A DNA stretch of 64,000 bases from Pseudarthrobacter sp. NamE2 (GTDB taxonomy: Bacteria > Actinomycetota > Actinomycetes > Actinomycetales > Micrococcaceae). The translations under genes and the position numbers were made by a program. Within the stretch, counting starts at the first letter, position 1, and each line of letters starts with the position of its first letter. The notes beneath the pieces were generated by a model, which ran no database searches, was not told the origin of the DNA, and saw only the letters and a program-made list of their open reading frames with translations. Where the stretch lies: NCBI RefSeq assembly GCF_005796205.1, contig NZ_VAHN01000010.1:1-64000 (forward strand). The letters are read 5' to 3'. Shown here in pieces: positions 17,760 to 28,667 of the stretch.

Positions 17760-18872
17760 ATGATCATGTACCTGCTCATGGGGCTGACCGCCGCGGTCGT
17801 GTCCTATGCGGCGACGTGGGGCGCCCGGGTAATCGGCCACCGGCTTCAGCTGCACCTGCCCATCCGCAGCCGCGACGTGCACTCCACACCGGTTTCCCGG
17901 CTGGGCGGCGTCGCAATATTCCTTGGCGTGATGGCGGCGTTGATCGTGGCAAGCCAGTCCTTCTTCGTCAAGGACATCTACCGGAACAACTTCTCGCCCT
18001 GGGGCGTCCTGGCCGGCGCCGCCGTGATCGTCCTGGTAGGCGTTTTGGACGACCTCCTTGACATCCGGTGGTGGATCAAACTCATCGGCCAGAGCGCAGC
18101 CGCACTCACCGTGGCGGTCTGGGGCGTCCAGATGACCATCGTGCCCTGGATACCGGAACCCATTCATTTGGAAAACGAAACCATTCGCGTGGTGCTGACG
18201 GCAGGGCTGATCGTCACCACCATGAATGCGTTCAACTTCATCGACGGCCTCGACGGGCTGGCGGCCGGCGTGGCCATCATCGGCGGCACTGCGTTCTTCT
18301 TCACGGCCTACTGGGTTCATCGCAACGCCATCCTCCTGGACTACTCGGACCTGGCTACCCTCATTACGGCAGTTCTTGTGGGAAGCTGCCTGGGCTTCCT
18401 GCCGCACAACTGGTTTCCATCGAAGATCTTCATGGGGGATTCCGGCGCCATGCTGATCGGACTCCTTATGGCCTCCGCCGGCGTGGTGTCCACGGGGCAG
18501 ATCACCTCCGGGCTGTACGACCGCGCAAACGGAATCTCCACCGTGATTCCCATCCTGCTGCCGTTCGCGGTGCTGTTCCTCCCGCTGCTGGACCTTGGCC
18601 TCGCGGTGGTCCGCCGGACCGCCCGCGGCAGGTCCCCATGGTCGGCGGACCGCGGACACCTGCACCACAAGCTGCTGGACATCGGTTACTCGCACCGGAC
18701 AGCGGTCATCCTGATGTACCTCTGGACTGGCGTGCTTTCCTTCGGGGGATTGGCGTTCGCGGTTTTCCCCTGGCAGATCGTCCTCTCCGTGGACCTCTTC
18801 GCCACCCTGGTCATGGGGCTAGTCACGGCCTGGCCCTACCTTGCCCGCAGGAGCGACGAAACTCCGGCGTAA
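17760..18872 (+). CDS. wecA: Undecaprenyl-phosphate GlcNAc-1-phosphate transferase (WecA/TagO/MraY superfamily)
   Basis: This membrane enzyme starts lipid-linked polymer synthesis by moving a sugar phosphate to undecaprenyl phosphate. The 370-residue protein has about eleven membrane segments. Family motifs are VHSTPVSRLGG near the N-terminus, GVLDDLLDIRW, NAFNFIDGLDGLAAG, MGDSGAM, and the HLHHKLL histidine loop. The ATG at 17760 is used; a second ATG lies two codons on. Its place just before the atp operon matches the rfe-atp order known in mycobacteria. Confidence 0.93.
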   Translation: MIMYLLMGLTAAVVSYAATWGARVIGHRLQLHLPIRSRDVHSTPVSRLGGVAIFLGVMAALIVASQSFFVKDIYRNNFSPWGVLAGAAVIVLVGVLDDLLDIRWWIKLIGQSAAALTVAVWGVQMTIVPWIPEPIHLENETIRVVLTAGLIVTTMNAFNFIDGLDGLAAGVAIIGGTAFFFTAYWVHRNAILLDYSDLATLITAVLVGSCLGFLPHNWFPSKIFMGDSGAMLIGLLMASAGVVSTGQITSGLYDRANGISTVIPILLPFAVLFLPLLDLGLAVVRRTARGRSPWSADRGHLHHKLLDIGYSHRTAVILMYLWTGVLSFGGLAFAVFPWQIVLSVDLFATLVMGLVTAWPYLARRSDETPA

Positions 18873-18910
18873 TGGCGGTGCGGGAAAATTTCTATCTCAT
18901 GTAGAATTTA

Positions 18911-18930
18911 GGGGCAGCCAAAGCTGCCCC
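18911..18930 (+). other. Stem-loop ahead of the ATP synthase operon
   Basis: A perfect 8-bp stem (GGGGCAGC/GCTGCCCC) with loop CAAA follows 4 nt after a possible -10 box TAGAAT at 18902-18907. It could be the 5' end of the atp mRNA or a wecA terminator; the short pyrimidine run after it is weak. Confidence 0.45.
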
Positions 18931-18978
18931 TCCACCCCGCCATAGGCCACCAGCCTTGCTGACGACGATTGGGATCGC

Positions 18979-19461
18979 ATGACCTCCAACGCCGAGTCCG
19001 GCCCTGCGTCCGGCAAAGGACACGTTGGTGCTTCCGGTCCCGCCACATCGCTCTGGCTGCACCTCCTGAAGTTCAGCGCCGCAGCCGCGGCGTCCGGCCT
19101 GGTGCTGTGCGCCGCCCTGGCGGCCCTGCTGCAAGGTACGTCCGGTGCCGTTTCCGCTGTGCTGGGCGGACTCCTGGTGATGCTGTTTTTCGGGATCAGC
19201 CTCCTGATTGGCCACTTTGTAGGGCGCAACAACCCCTCCGGGGCCATCGGAATGTTCGTCGCCACGTACTTCGTCAAGGTGGTGGGGTTCGCCGCCGTAC
19301 TGTTTGTGGTCGGCGCCCCGCAATGGCTGGTCGGCCGCTGGTTCGTGGCCGGAGCCGTTACCGCCGTCGTCCTGTGGCAGGCGGCGGAGCTCTACGGTTT
19401 CAGCAAGGCACGGCTGCAGATCTACAACGATCCAGAAATCAAGGATGCCCCCGATGCGTGA
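18979..19461 (+). CDS. Small membrane protein of ATP synthase operon (AtpI-like, Rv1303 type)
   Basis: This 160-residue protein has a polar N-terminus of about 28 residues and then four hydrophobic segments ending near residue 135. Its position directly before atpB and its topology fit the ATP synthase protein I-like proteins of actinobacteria, thought to help assemble the c-ring. I infer the role from context more than motifs. Its stop overlaps the next gene by 8 nt. Confidence 0.8.
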   Translation: MTSNAESGPASGKGHVGASGPATSLWLHLLKFSAAAAASGLVLCAALAALLQGTSGAVSAVLGGLLVMLFFGISLLIGHFVGRNNPSGAIGMFVATYFVKVVGFAAVLFVVGAPQWLVGRWFVAGAVTAVVLWQAAELYGFSKARLQIYNDPEIKDAPDA

Positions 19462-19792
19462 CCCGAAGAAGCCCCGAAAAGCGTCCGGCGGACAGCGCCG
19501 TTCCGGCACCTCCGCGCCCGGTGTCTCCGGTGTAAATTCCAACGGCGGATACAACGCCGGAATGGCTGTCTTCAGCTACATGATTGGCGGAATCATCGTC
19601 TGGAGTTTGATAGGGTGGGGACTGGATTATCTGTGGGGAACGCGCTGGATTGTGCTCGCAGGCGCTCTGCTTGGAGCCGTCGGAGGTTTTTACCTTTCCC
19701 ACATGCATGGCCTCACCAGTTCCCGGAAAAACGCTGGTGAGCGTCCTGCTGCCAGCGGGCCGTCCACGGACGGCGACACGAATGCCAAATAA
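19454..19792 (+). CDS. AtpZ/AtpI-type ATP synthase accessory membrane protein
   Basis: This 112-residue protein has a basic, Gly/Ser-rich N-terminus and two hydrophobic hairpin segments (MAVFSYMIGGIIVWSLIGWG and a second from about residue 65). It includes the GLDYLWGT segment common in the AtpZ/AtpI family. The ATG at 19454 gives an 8-nt overlap with the gene before; a longer upstream frame is only a shadow. Family members are implicated in Fo assembly or cation supply. Confidence 0.8.
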   Translation: MRDPKKPRKASGGQRRSGTSAPGVSGVNSNGGYNAGMAVFSYMIGGIIVWSLIGWGLDYLWGTRWIVLAGALLGAVGGFYLSHMHGLTSSRKNAGERPAASGPSTDGDTNAK

Positions 19793-19873
19793 TTTCACAG
19801 GGGGAACAGCAGGCCGACAGGCTGCCGTACCCCGCCCAACGCCCAATGATGGACACTGCAGAGAGGAAACGCG

Positions 19874-20674
19874 TTGATCGCGCTTGCGCTCCCGGCCCAA
19901 GATTCAGGAGAGTTTACTCCTCCTGGTATTAACGAAATGCATTTGCCGGCAATCCTGCCGTGGGGTGCCGCAGAAGGATTCTCCAAGCAGATGCTGCTGG
20001 TCCTCCTCTCTGTCGTCATTATCGCCGCCTTCTTCGTGCTGGCCGCACGCAAGCAGCAGCTGGTACCCGGCAAGCTCCAGTTCGCCGGCGAAGCCGCCTA
20101 CGGCTTCGTCCGCAACGGCATCGCCAAGGACATCATCGGCGGCAGGGACTTCATCAAGTATGTCCCCCTGCTGTTCAGCCTGTTCTTCTTCATCCTGGTC
20201 AACAACATCTACGGTGCAATCCCGCTGCTCCAGCTCCCGACGTTCTCACACGTCGGCGGCGCCTACGTCCTGGCCGGCCTGGTTTACGTCACCTGGATCG
20301 CCATCGGCATCAAGAAGAACGGCATCCGCTACTTCAAGCTGGCCACGGTTCCCTCCGGAGTTCCCTGGTTCATCCTCCCGATCGTGGTCCCCATCGAGAT
20401 CATCTCGAACTTCCTGGTCCGGCCCGTCACGCACAGCCTCCGACTCTTCGCGACCATGCTCGCCGGCCACCTGATCATGATGATCGCCGGATCCGGCATC
20501 GAGTTCCTGGTGATGCAGGAGAACATCCTGCTGAAGGGCACCTCGCTCCTGGTCCTGGCCGGCGCGATCGCCCTGTACATGCTCGAGGCGCTGATCATGG
20601 TCCTGCAGGCCTACGTCTTTACCCTGCTGACCGCGATCTACATCGAAGGCGCGCTGCACGCCGACAGCCACTAG
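19874..20674 (+). CDS. atpB: ATP synthase Fo subunit a
   Basis: Subunit a forms the proton half-channels against the c-ring. The 266-residue protein has about six membrane segments and the essential arginine in [12 protein letters not shown]. The start is TTG at 19874, placed 4 nt after GAGAGGAAA; no better ATG or GTG exists before the conserved region. It is the first structural gene of the ATP synthase operon. Confidence 0.96.
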   Translation: MIALALPAQDSGEFTPPGINEMHLPAILPWGAAEGFSKQMLLVLLSVVIIAAFFVLAARKQQLVPGKLQFAGEAAYGFVRNGIAKDIIGGRDFIKYVPLLFSLFFFILVNNIYGAIPLLQLPTFSHVGGAYVLAGLVYVTWIAIGIKKNGIRYFKLATVPSGVPWFILPIVVPIEIISNFLVRPVTHSLRLFATMLAGHLIMMIAGSGIEFLVMQENILLKGTSLLVLAGAIALYMLEALIMVLQAYVFTLLTAIYIEGALHADSH

Positions 20675-20778
20675 GCCCGCTGCCGGCCTGCCCCGGCAAG
20701 CACACACAGAATTCCCCCTGGGGGGATAAAGCAACCCAAACAACCTGCCACATTGGTGGCATCTTGAAAGGAAGAAAA

Positions 20779-20982
20779 ATGGAAGGCAATCTCAACCTCG
20801 TAGGTTACGGTCTGTCCGCAATCGGCGGTGGTATCGGTGTTGGCCTCGTATTCGCTGCTTACATCAACGGTGTTGCACGCCAGCCGGAAGCGCAGCGCGT
20901 GCTGCAGCCGATCGCGTTCCTCGGCCTTGCGCTGACCGAAGCCCTCGCCATCCTCGGCCTGGTCTTCGCCTTCGTTCTCTAG
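20779..20982 (+). CDS. atpE: ATP synthase Fo subunit c
   Basis: This 67-residue hairpin forms the rotor ring. Two membrane helices are joined by the polar loop ARQPEAQ. The proton-carrying acid is Glu54 in LTEALAI. The Gly-rich first helix is typical. The ATG at 20779 follows AAAGGAAG. The gap 20675-20778 has no gene. Confidence 0.97.
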   Translation: MEGNLNLVGYGLSAIGGGIGVGLVFAAYINGVARQPEAQRVLQPIAFLGLALTEALAILGLVFAFVL

Positions 20983-21030
20983 TCCTAGAGCGAAGCGAAC
21001 TAACAGAACCGAGTAGAAAAGGACGGGTGA

Positions 21031-21584
<554 letters not shown>

Positions 21585-21585
<1 letters not shown>

Positions 21586-22412
21586 TGGCAGGCGTATCGA
21601 GCGAATCGCTGGCAACAGCACTGGCCGCCCTGGAGGCAAAGCTTCCGACGGCGTCGCTGCAGCTGGCAAAGGAACTCTTCGGAATTCTGGGAATGGTGGA
21701 CAGCTCGGCTGGCTTGCGCCGTGCCCTGACTGACCCGTCCCGCAACGGTGACGAAAAGTCGGCACTGGTCAAGCAGCTGGTTGGCGGCAAAGTCTCCGCC
21801 GATGCTGCGGAGATCGCGGGCGGACTGGCCAGTTCACGCTGGGCATCGGCGCGGGATATCGGCGATGCACTCGAGACTCTTGCCGCAACGGTGGTCATTT
21901 CCGTTGCTGAAAACAAGTCGGCCGTTTCTGCCTCCGGAATCACCGGCCTGGAAGAGCTGGAGAACGACCTGTTCTCCTTCAACCAGGCTGTTGCCTCCAA
22001 CCACGAGGTACAACGTGCTCTGTCCGAGCCACAGGCCAGCGCAGCCGCAAAGGCTGCCCTTGCCGAAAGGCTGGTGCCCGGTGTCAGCGAGGAAGCAAAG
22101 GTCCTCATCACGCAGGCTGTAACGCAGCCGCGCGGCATCAAGGCAACCCGCCTGGTGGAACGGTTCGCCGAGCTGGCGGCCAAGCGGCAGCAGCGCTGGA
22201 TTGCAACGGTCAGCGTGACCCGTCCCCTGACGCAGACGCAGCTGGCACGCCTCCAGGCGGGCCTGAACGCACTGTACGGGCGGGAACTGAAGGTCAACAT
22301 CAACGTTGACCCGTCACTCATTGGCGGCATCCGCGTCCAGGTAGGCGACGAAGTGCTCGACGCTTCGGTCATCACCCGCCTGGGCGAGCTGCAACGCCAG
22401 CTGGCCGGCTAG
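21585..22412 (+). CDS. atpH: ATP synthase F1 subunit delta
   Basis: Delta joins the peripheral stalk to F1. This one has 275 residues, about 100 more than E. coli delta. The extra length is mainly N-terminal, with a standard C-terminal OSCP-type domain from about residue 180 (ending INVDPSLIGGIRVQVGDEV). A long delta is usual for high-GC Gram-positives. The ATG overlaps the atpF stop. Confidence 0.93.
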
Positions 22413-22490
22413 CCGGACAAGCACAACCCAACTGATAGAAACCCCGGTCACCCTCGGGTGATCACAAAAACAGGAGAGCAGGGACTGCAG

Positions 22491-24128
22491 ATGGCCGAAT
22501 TGACCATCAACGCCGACGACGTCCGTAATGCGCTGAACGAGTTCGCGGCGTCCTACGAACCCGGAAACGCAGAGCGCGTAGAGGTCGGCCGCGTAACCAC
22601 CGCTAGTGACGGTATCGCCCGTGTTGAGGGCCTTCCCTCGGTCATGGCGAACGAACTGCTGCGCTTCGAGGACGGCACCCTGGGCCTGGCCCAGAACCTC
22701 GACGTCCGCGAAATCGGCGTCATCATCCTCGGCGACTTCACCGGCATTGAAGAAGGCCAGGAAGTCCACCGCACGGGACAGGTTCTGTCCGTTCCCGTCG
22801 GCGACGCCTTCCTCGGCCGTGTTGTTGACCCGCTGGGCGTGCCCATCGACGACCTCGGCGAAATCAAGGCCGAAACCACGCGTGCACTGGAACTCCAGGC
22901 GCCGGGTGTTACCCAGCGCAAGTCCGTGCATGAGCCGATGCAGACCGGACTCAAGGCCATCGACGCCATGATTCCGATCGGCCGCGGCCAGCGCCAGCTC
23001 ATTATTGGCGACCGCCAGACCGGCAAGTCCGCCATCGCGATCGACACCATCATCAACCAGAAGGCCAACTGGGCTTCCGGCGACGTGACCAAGCAGGTCC
23101 GCTGCATCTACGTCGCCATCGGCCAGAAGGCTTCCACCATCGCCGCCATCCGCCAGACCCTGGAGGAGAACGGCGCGCTGGAGTACACCACCATTGTGGC
23201 GTCTCCCGCATCCGACCCTGCCGGCTTCAAGTACCTGGCTCCCTACGCCGGTTCGGCCATTGGCCAGCACTGGATGTACGGCGGCAAGCACGTCCTCATC
23301 GTGTTCGATGACCTGTCCAAGCAGGCTGAGGCCTACCGCGCAGTGTCGCTGCTGCTGCGCCGCCCGCCGGGACGCGAAGCCTACCCGGGCGACGTCTTCT
23401 ACCTGCACTCCCGCCTGCTGGAGCGTTGCGCAAAGCTGTCGGACGAGCTGGGTGCCGGTTCCATGACGGGCCTGCCGCTGATCGAGACCAAGGCGAACGA
23501 CGTGTCCGCCTACATCCCGACCAACGTCATCTCCATCACGGACGGCCAGATCTTCCTGCAGTCCGACCTCTTCAACGCCAACCAGCGCCCCGCCGTCGAT
23601 GTGGGTGTCTCGGTGTCCCGCGTGGGTGGTGCCGCACAGGTCAAGTCCATGAAGAAGGTCTCCGGCACGTTGAAGCTGGACCTCGCCCAGTACCGTGACA
23701 TGCAGGCATTCGCCATGTTCGCTTCGGACCTGGATGCCGCATCCCGCCAGCAGCTGACCCGCGGCGCCCGCCTGATGGAACTGCTGAAGCAGGGCCAGTA
23801 CTCGCCGTTCCCGGTCGAGAACCAGGTTGTGTCCATCTGGGCAGGCACCAACGGCTACCTGGACGACGTTCCGGTTGAGGACATCAGCCGCTTCGAGAGC
23901 GAGTTCCTGGACCACCTGAACCGGAAGTCCTCCATCCTGACAACGCTGGCACAGACCAACGTACTGGACGACGACACCGTCGCGGCGCTGAAGTCCGCTG
24001 TCGTGGAGTTCAAGAAGGGCTTTTTCGGTGAAGGTGACAACCACCTGGTAGGCGCCGGCCACGAGGAGCATGATGCCATCTCCGAGGGCGACGTTGACCA
24101 GGAAAAGATCGTCAAGCAGAAGCGCTAG
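22491..24128 (+). CDS. atpA: ATP synthase F1 subunit alpha
   Basis: Alpha is the regulatory nucleotide-binding subunit of the F1 hexamer. The 545-residue protein has Walker [12 protein letters not shown] and the alpha signature with [10 protein letters not shown]. The ATG at 22491 follows CAGGAGAGCAGG; an upstream GTG extension of 11 residues is not supported. The C-terminal ~30 residues form an acidic, charged tail ([10 protein letters not shown]), as in other actinobacterial alpha subunits. Confidence 0.97.
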   Translation: MAELTINADDVRNALNEFAASYEPGNAERVEVGRVTTASDGIARVEGLPSVMANELLRFEDGTLGLAQNLDVREIGVIILGDFTGIEEGQEVHRTGQVLSVPVGDAFLGRVVDPLGVPIDDLGEIKAETTRALELQAPGVTQRKSVHEPMQTGLKAIDAMIPIGRGQRQLIIGDRQTGKSAIAIDTIINQKANWASGDVTKQVRCIYVAIGQKASTIAAIRQTLEENGALEYTTIVASPASDPAGFKYLAPYAGSAIGQHWMYGGKHVLIVFDDLSKQAEAYRAVSLLLRRPPGREAYPGDVFYLHSRLLERCAKLSDELGAGSMTGLPLIETKANDVSAYIPTNVISITDGQIFLQSDLFNANQRPAVDVGVSVSRVGGAAQVKSMKKVSGTLKLDLAQYRDMQAFAMFASDLDAASRQQLTRGARLMELLKQGQYSPFPVENQVVSIWAGTNGYLDDVPVEDISRFESEFLDHLNRKSSILTTLAQTNVLDDDTVAALKSAVVEFKKGFFGEGDNHLVGAGHEEHDAISEGDVDQEKIVKQKR

Positions 24129-24136
24129 TTCCGAAC

Positions 24137-24174
24137 ACCGGGTGTGCCGATCCACAGGGTCCGGCACACCCGGT
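24137..24174 (+). other. Intercistronic stem-loop between atpA and atpG
   Basis: A perfect 13-bp stem (24137-24149 with 24162-24174) has a 12-nt loop. Only TT follows before ACGG, so it is a poor intrinsic terminator. It more likely affects mRNA processing or stability and so the relative output of alpha and gamma. Confidence 0.7.
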
Positions 24175-24200
24175 TTACGGAATGTTAGGAAAGGATAAGT

Positions 24201-25091
24201 ATGGGAGCCCAGATCCGGGTCTACCGCCAGAAGATCAGCTCGACCACGTCGATGCGCAAGATCTTCAAGGCGATGGAACTGATCGCTACCTCGCGCATCG
24301 GGAAGGCCCGTGCGCGCGTAGCAGCTTCACTGCCTTACGCGAACGCGATCACGCGCGCCGTTTCTGCTGTCGCAAGCCAAAGCGAAATCGACCACCCGCT
24401 GACCACCGAGCCGGAGCAGATCCGCCGTGCCGCCGTCCTGGTAATCACCTCGGACCGCGGCTTGGCAGGTTCCTACTCCGCCAGTGTCCTCAAGCAGGCG
24501 GAAGGTCTCAACGAGCTTCTCCACGCTGAAGGCAAGGAAGTCAAAACCTACCTCGTGGGCCGGAAGGCACAGGCCTACTTCGACTTCCGGAACCGCCAGT
24601 ACGCGCGGGTCTGGACCGGAGGGACCGACGCACCCGAGTTCGGCACCGCCCGTGAAATCGGGGACGCACTGCTGGCTGACTTCGCCGCGGACTTCGAAGA
24701 CGGCGGCGTGGACGAGATCCACGTTGTCTACACGCGCTTCAAGTCCATGGTGACCCAGGAGCCCACGGTCATCCGCCTGCTGCCGCTGGAGGTAGTGGAA
24801 GAGGAAGCCGCCTCCGAGTCGGACCTGCTGCCGCTGTACGAGTTCGAGCCGGAAACCGAGCGGGTCCTTGACGCCCTGTTGCCGCGCTACATCGAGTCCC
24901 GGCTGTTCGCGGCCATGCTGCAGGCCGCTGCATCGGAGCTGGCTGCCCGCCAGCGCGCGATGAAGTCCGCAGGGGACAACGCCACGGAACTCATCAAGAA
25001 GTACACGCGTCTGCGCAACACGGCCCGCCAGGCCGAAATTACGCAGGAACTGTCCGAGATTGTTGCCGGTGCCGACGCCCTGGCGTCCTAG
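24201..25091 (+). CDS. atpG: ATP synthase F1 subunit gamma
   Basis: Gamma is the central rotating shaft. The 296-residue protein has the N-terminal helix with [19 protein letters not shown], the central Rossmann-like part, and the C-terminal helix. A short acidic insertion ([10 protein letters not shown], near residue 200) is of the kind seen in actinobacteria. The ATG at 24201 follows AGGAAAGGA. Confidence 0.95.
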   Translation: MGAQIRVYRQKISSTTSMRKIFKAMELIATSRIGKARARVAASLPYANAITRAVSAVASQSEIDHPLTTEPEQIRRAAVLVITSDRGLAGSYSASVLKQAEGLNELLHAEGKEVKTYLVGRKAQAYFDFRNRQYARVWTGGTDAPEFGTAREIGDALLADFAADFEDGGVDEIHVVYTRFKSMVTQEPTVIRLLPLEVVEEEAASESDLLPLYEFEPETERVLDALLPRYIESRLFAAMLQAAASELAARQRAMKSAGDNATELIKKYTRLRNTARQAEITQELSEIVAGADALAS

Positions 25092-26627
<1,536 letters not shown>

Positions 26628-26628
26628 C

Positions 26629-26913
26629 ATGGCTGAGCTTGAGGTTGAGATTGTCGCAGCGGACCACTTCGTGTGGTCCGGAGCGGCCAAGATGGTCAAG
26701 GCCCGCACCAGCGATGGTGAAATCGGAATCCTGCCCGGCCACTCGCCCCTGCTGGCGATCCTGGCCGAGGGTGAACTGGCCATCCAGCCGGTATCGGGTG
26801 ACCGCATCGCAGTTGCCGTCGACGGCGGGTTCTTCTCCGTTGACAACAACCGCGTGGTGATTGTCGCAGACAACGCCCACCTGGGTGGCCTGGCTACCGC
26901 TGGGAATCGCTAG
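26629..26913 (+). CDS. atpC: ATP synthase F1 subunit epsilon, short form
   Basis: Epsilon attaches to gamma and in many bacteria inhibits ATP hydrolysis through two C-terminal helices. This protein has only 94 residues. It keeps the N-terminal beta-sandwich (VEIVAADHFVWSG, GEIGILPGHSPLL, VAVDGGFFSV) and ends about ten residues later. The C-terminal helical domain is absent. The next gene starts 11 nt on, so there is no room for a lost part and no sign of a frameshift. Confidence 0.95.
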   Translation: MAELEVEIVAADHFVWSGAAKMVKARTSDGEIGILPGHSPLLAILAEGELAIQPVSGDRIAVAVDGGFFSVDNNRVVIVADNAHLGGLATAGNR

Positions 26914-26923
26914 CACCACCTTG

Positions 26924-27355
26924 ATGGACGCACCGGGCATTTCGTTCATCGCACTGGCAATCACATTCGGATTGCTGATTCTTGCACTGTGCCTTTCGGG
27001 GGTGCGCCGCTACAATCTGCGGCGTGCCCTCGGCACGGTGGACGCCTCCATCTGCATGGCTGGAAACAGTTGGCAGATGGGGGTTTGTCGTTATCAGGAC
27101 AACGACCTCGAGTGGTTCCGCCTGCTCTCGCTCAGTGTCCGGCCCAAGCACAAGTTCAAGCGGCACTCGCTGGAATTGCTGGGCCGCCGCAAGCCGACGG
27201 ACGCCGAAGCCGTAAAGGTCCAGCCCGACGTCGTTATCGTGGAACTCCGTTACGAGGGACAGGACCTGAAGCTCGCCATGAAGTTCGACGCCTACACGGG
27301 CCTGTCGTCCTGGCTCGAGGCCGGCCCCGTCATCGGCGTGGGGACCTGGCGCTGA
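26924..27355 (+). CDS. DUF2550 family membrane-anchored protein
   Basis: This 143-residue protein has one N-terminal membrane helix (residues ~5-25) followed by a soluble domain containing SWQMGVCRY and SWLEAGPV. It corresponds to the conserved gene next to atpC in actinobacteria (Rv1312 type). Function is unknown. I use the ATG at 26924; the open frame upstream overlaps atpC and is not needed. Confidence 0.85.
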   Translation: MDAPGISFIALAITFGLLILALCLSGVRRYNLRRALGTVDASICMAGNSWQMGVCRYQDNDLEWFRLLSLSVRPKHKFKRHSLELLGRRKPTDAEAVKVQPDVVIVELRYEGQDLKLAMKFDAYTGLSSWLEAGPVIGVGTWR

Positions 27356-27359
27356 CCGC

Positions 27360-28667
27360 GTGGACTGGATTTTCGACGTCCGGCTCACCGACGGCCCGCT
27401 GTACTGGACAGCACTGGTCCTGGGCCTGACAGGCGCCGGCTTCCTCCTCTTTCCGCCCCGCAACATCGGATGGCGCTGGGCCCTGAGGGTCATCGCGGCC
27501 GCCGCGGCAGGCTTCGCGCTCGTGGCCACCGTCCACTGGGCCCTCATCAACGTCTTCTCGGTATTCCCCGAGAATATTCCGGACGCCGTCCTGGGCTGGG
27601 TGGTGCCGGGCGTCGCAGCCGTCCTCCTCGCCCTGCTTCGGCTGCCCCGCGGCAACTGGCGGCAGGGCATATTGGCGATCGTGGCCGCCCTCCTGGTTGC
27701 CGCCCTTTCTTCCGTGCAGATCAACGCGTACTTCGGCCTGAACCGTACCGTCAGCGACCTCCTCGGCACCGCCCTCTCCAGGATTCCTCCGTTGGAAAAC
27801 GGGCTGCAGCGCCAGCCGGAAAGGCCCGACGGCGTCCCGCTGGACGGGTGGGCACCCCAGGGCGGGCTGCCGGCCGGGGGAGCCCTGCGCAGGTCAGCCA
27901 TCCCGGGGACCGTCTCGGGAATGACCACGCGGGAAGCGTACATCTACTTGCCGCCGGCCTACTTTGCGGCCAACCGCCCTGCCTTGCCGGTGCTTGTCCT
28001 CATCGCCGGGCAGCCCGGAGGTCCCGCGGACTGGCTTACCGGAGGGTCACTCCAAACCCATATGGATTCCTGGGCTGCCGCCCACGGCGGCGTGGCACCT
28101 GTGGTAGTCATACCGGATCCCAACGGTTCGCAGAATGCCAATACGATGTGCATGGACAGCCGGATAGCCCAGGCAGATACGTACCTCACCAAGGATGTGG
28201 TCACGTGGATCCGGTCCACCCTGACAGTGGACCCCGACCACAACCGCTGGGCCGCCGGCGGCTTCTCCTTCGGCGGGACTTGCGCGGTTCAGTTGGCCAC
28301 CCGGCACCCGGAGCTGTTTCCGGCGGCACTCGGCTTTTCGGCCGAGGCGGAGCCGGCCATCGCCAAGGAGCGGCAGAAAACGATCGACGCCGCCTTCCCG
28401 GGGGACCCCGACGCCTTCAACCGGCAAACCCCGCTTGCCCTCATGGAGCAGCAGCGCTTTGATGGCAGCGGCCTGTACCTCACGGCCGGGCAGGACGATC
28501 CGGAATTCGTTGCCTACATGCGGACGCTCGCGTCAGCCGCGGAAAAGGCAGGGTTCACAGTACGCGCCCACGAGGTGGAGAAGACCGGCCATTCCTGGGA
28601 CACTTCCTCCAGGCGGATAGCTGACGCCCTGGAGTTCCTTTCGGAGAAGTGGAACCTTCCGGGATGA
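27360..28667 (+). CDS. Membrane-anchored alpha/beta-hydrolase esterase
   Basis: Residues ~1-135 of this 435-residue protein hold four hydrophobic segments. Residues ~180-435 are an esterase domain of the antigen-85/esterase-D type: the nucleophile is near Ser303 in GGFSFGGTC, and a late HSWDT supplies the probable catalytic histidine. The active site is expected outside the membrane. The start is GTG at 27360, 4 nt after DUF2550. Its TGA overlaps the ATG of the MprF-like gene, so the two are made together. Esterase and aminoacyl-lipid synthase pairs are known in Corynebacterium and Pseudomonas, where the esterase removes the amino acid. That role is inferred here. Confidence 0.8.
   Translation: MDWIFDVRLTDGPLYWTALVLGLTGAGFLLFPPRNIGWRWALRVIAAAAAGFALVATVHWALINVFSVFPENIPDAVLGWVVPGVAAVLLALLRLPRGNWRQGILAIVAALLVAALSSVQINAYFGLNRTVSDLLGTALSRIPPLENGLQRQPERPDGVPLDGWAPQGGLPAGGALRRSAIPGTVSGMTTREAYIYLPPAYFAANRPALPVLVLIAGQPGGPADWLTGGSLQTHMDSWAAAHGGVAPVVVIPDPNGSQNANTMCMDSRIAQADTYLTKDVVTWIRSTLTVDPDHNRWAAGGFSFGGTCAVQLATRHPELFPAALGFSAEAEPAIAKERQKTIDAAFPGDPDAFNRQTPLALMEQQRFDGSGLYLTAGQDDPEFVAYMRTLASAAEKAGFTVRAHEVEKTGHSWDTSSRRIADALEFLSEKWNLPG

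Noticed and set aside
22314-24167. 617-codon open frame on the minus strand opposite atpA
   Set aside because: It is a high-GC shadow. atpA on the plus strand is certain, and the minus translation has no domain and a biased composition.
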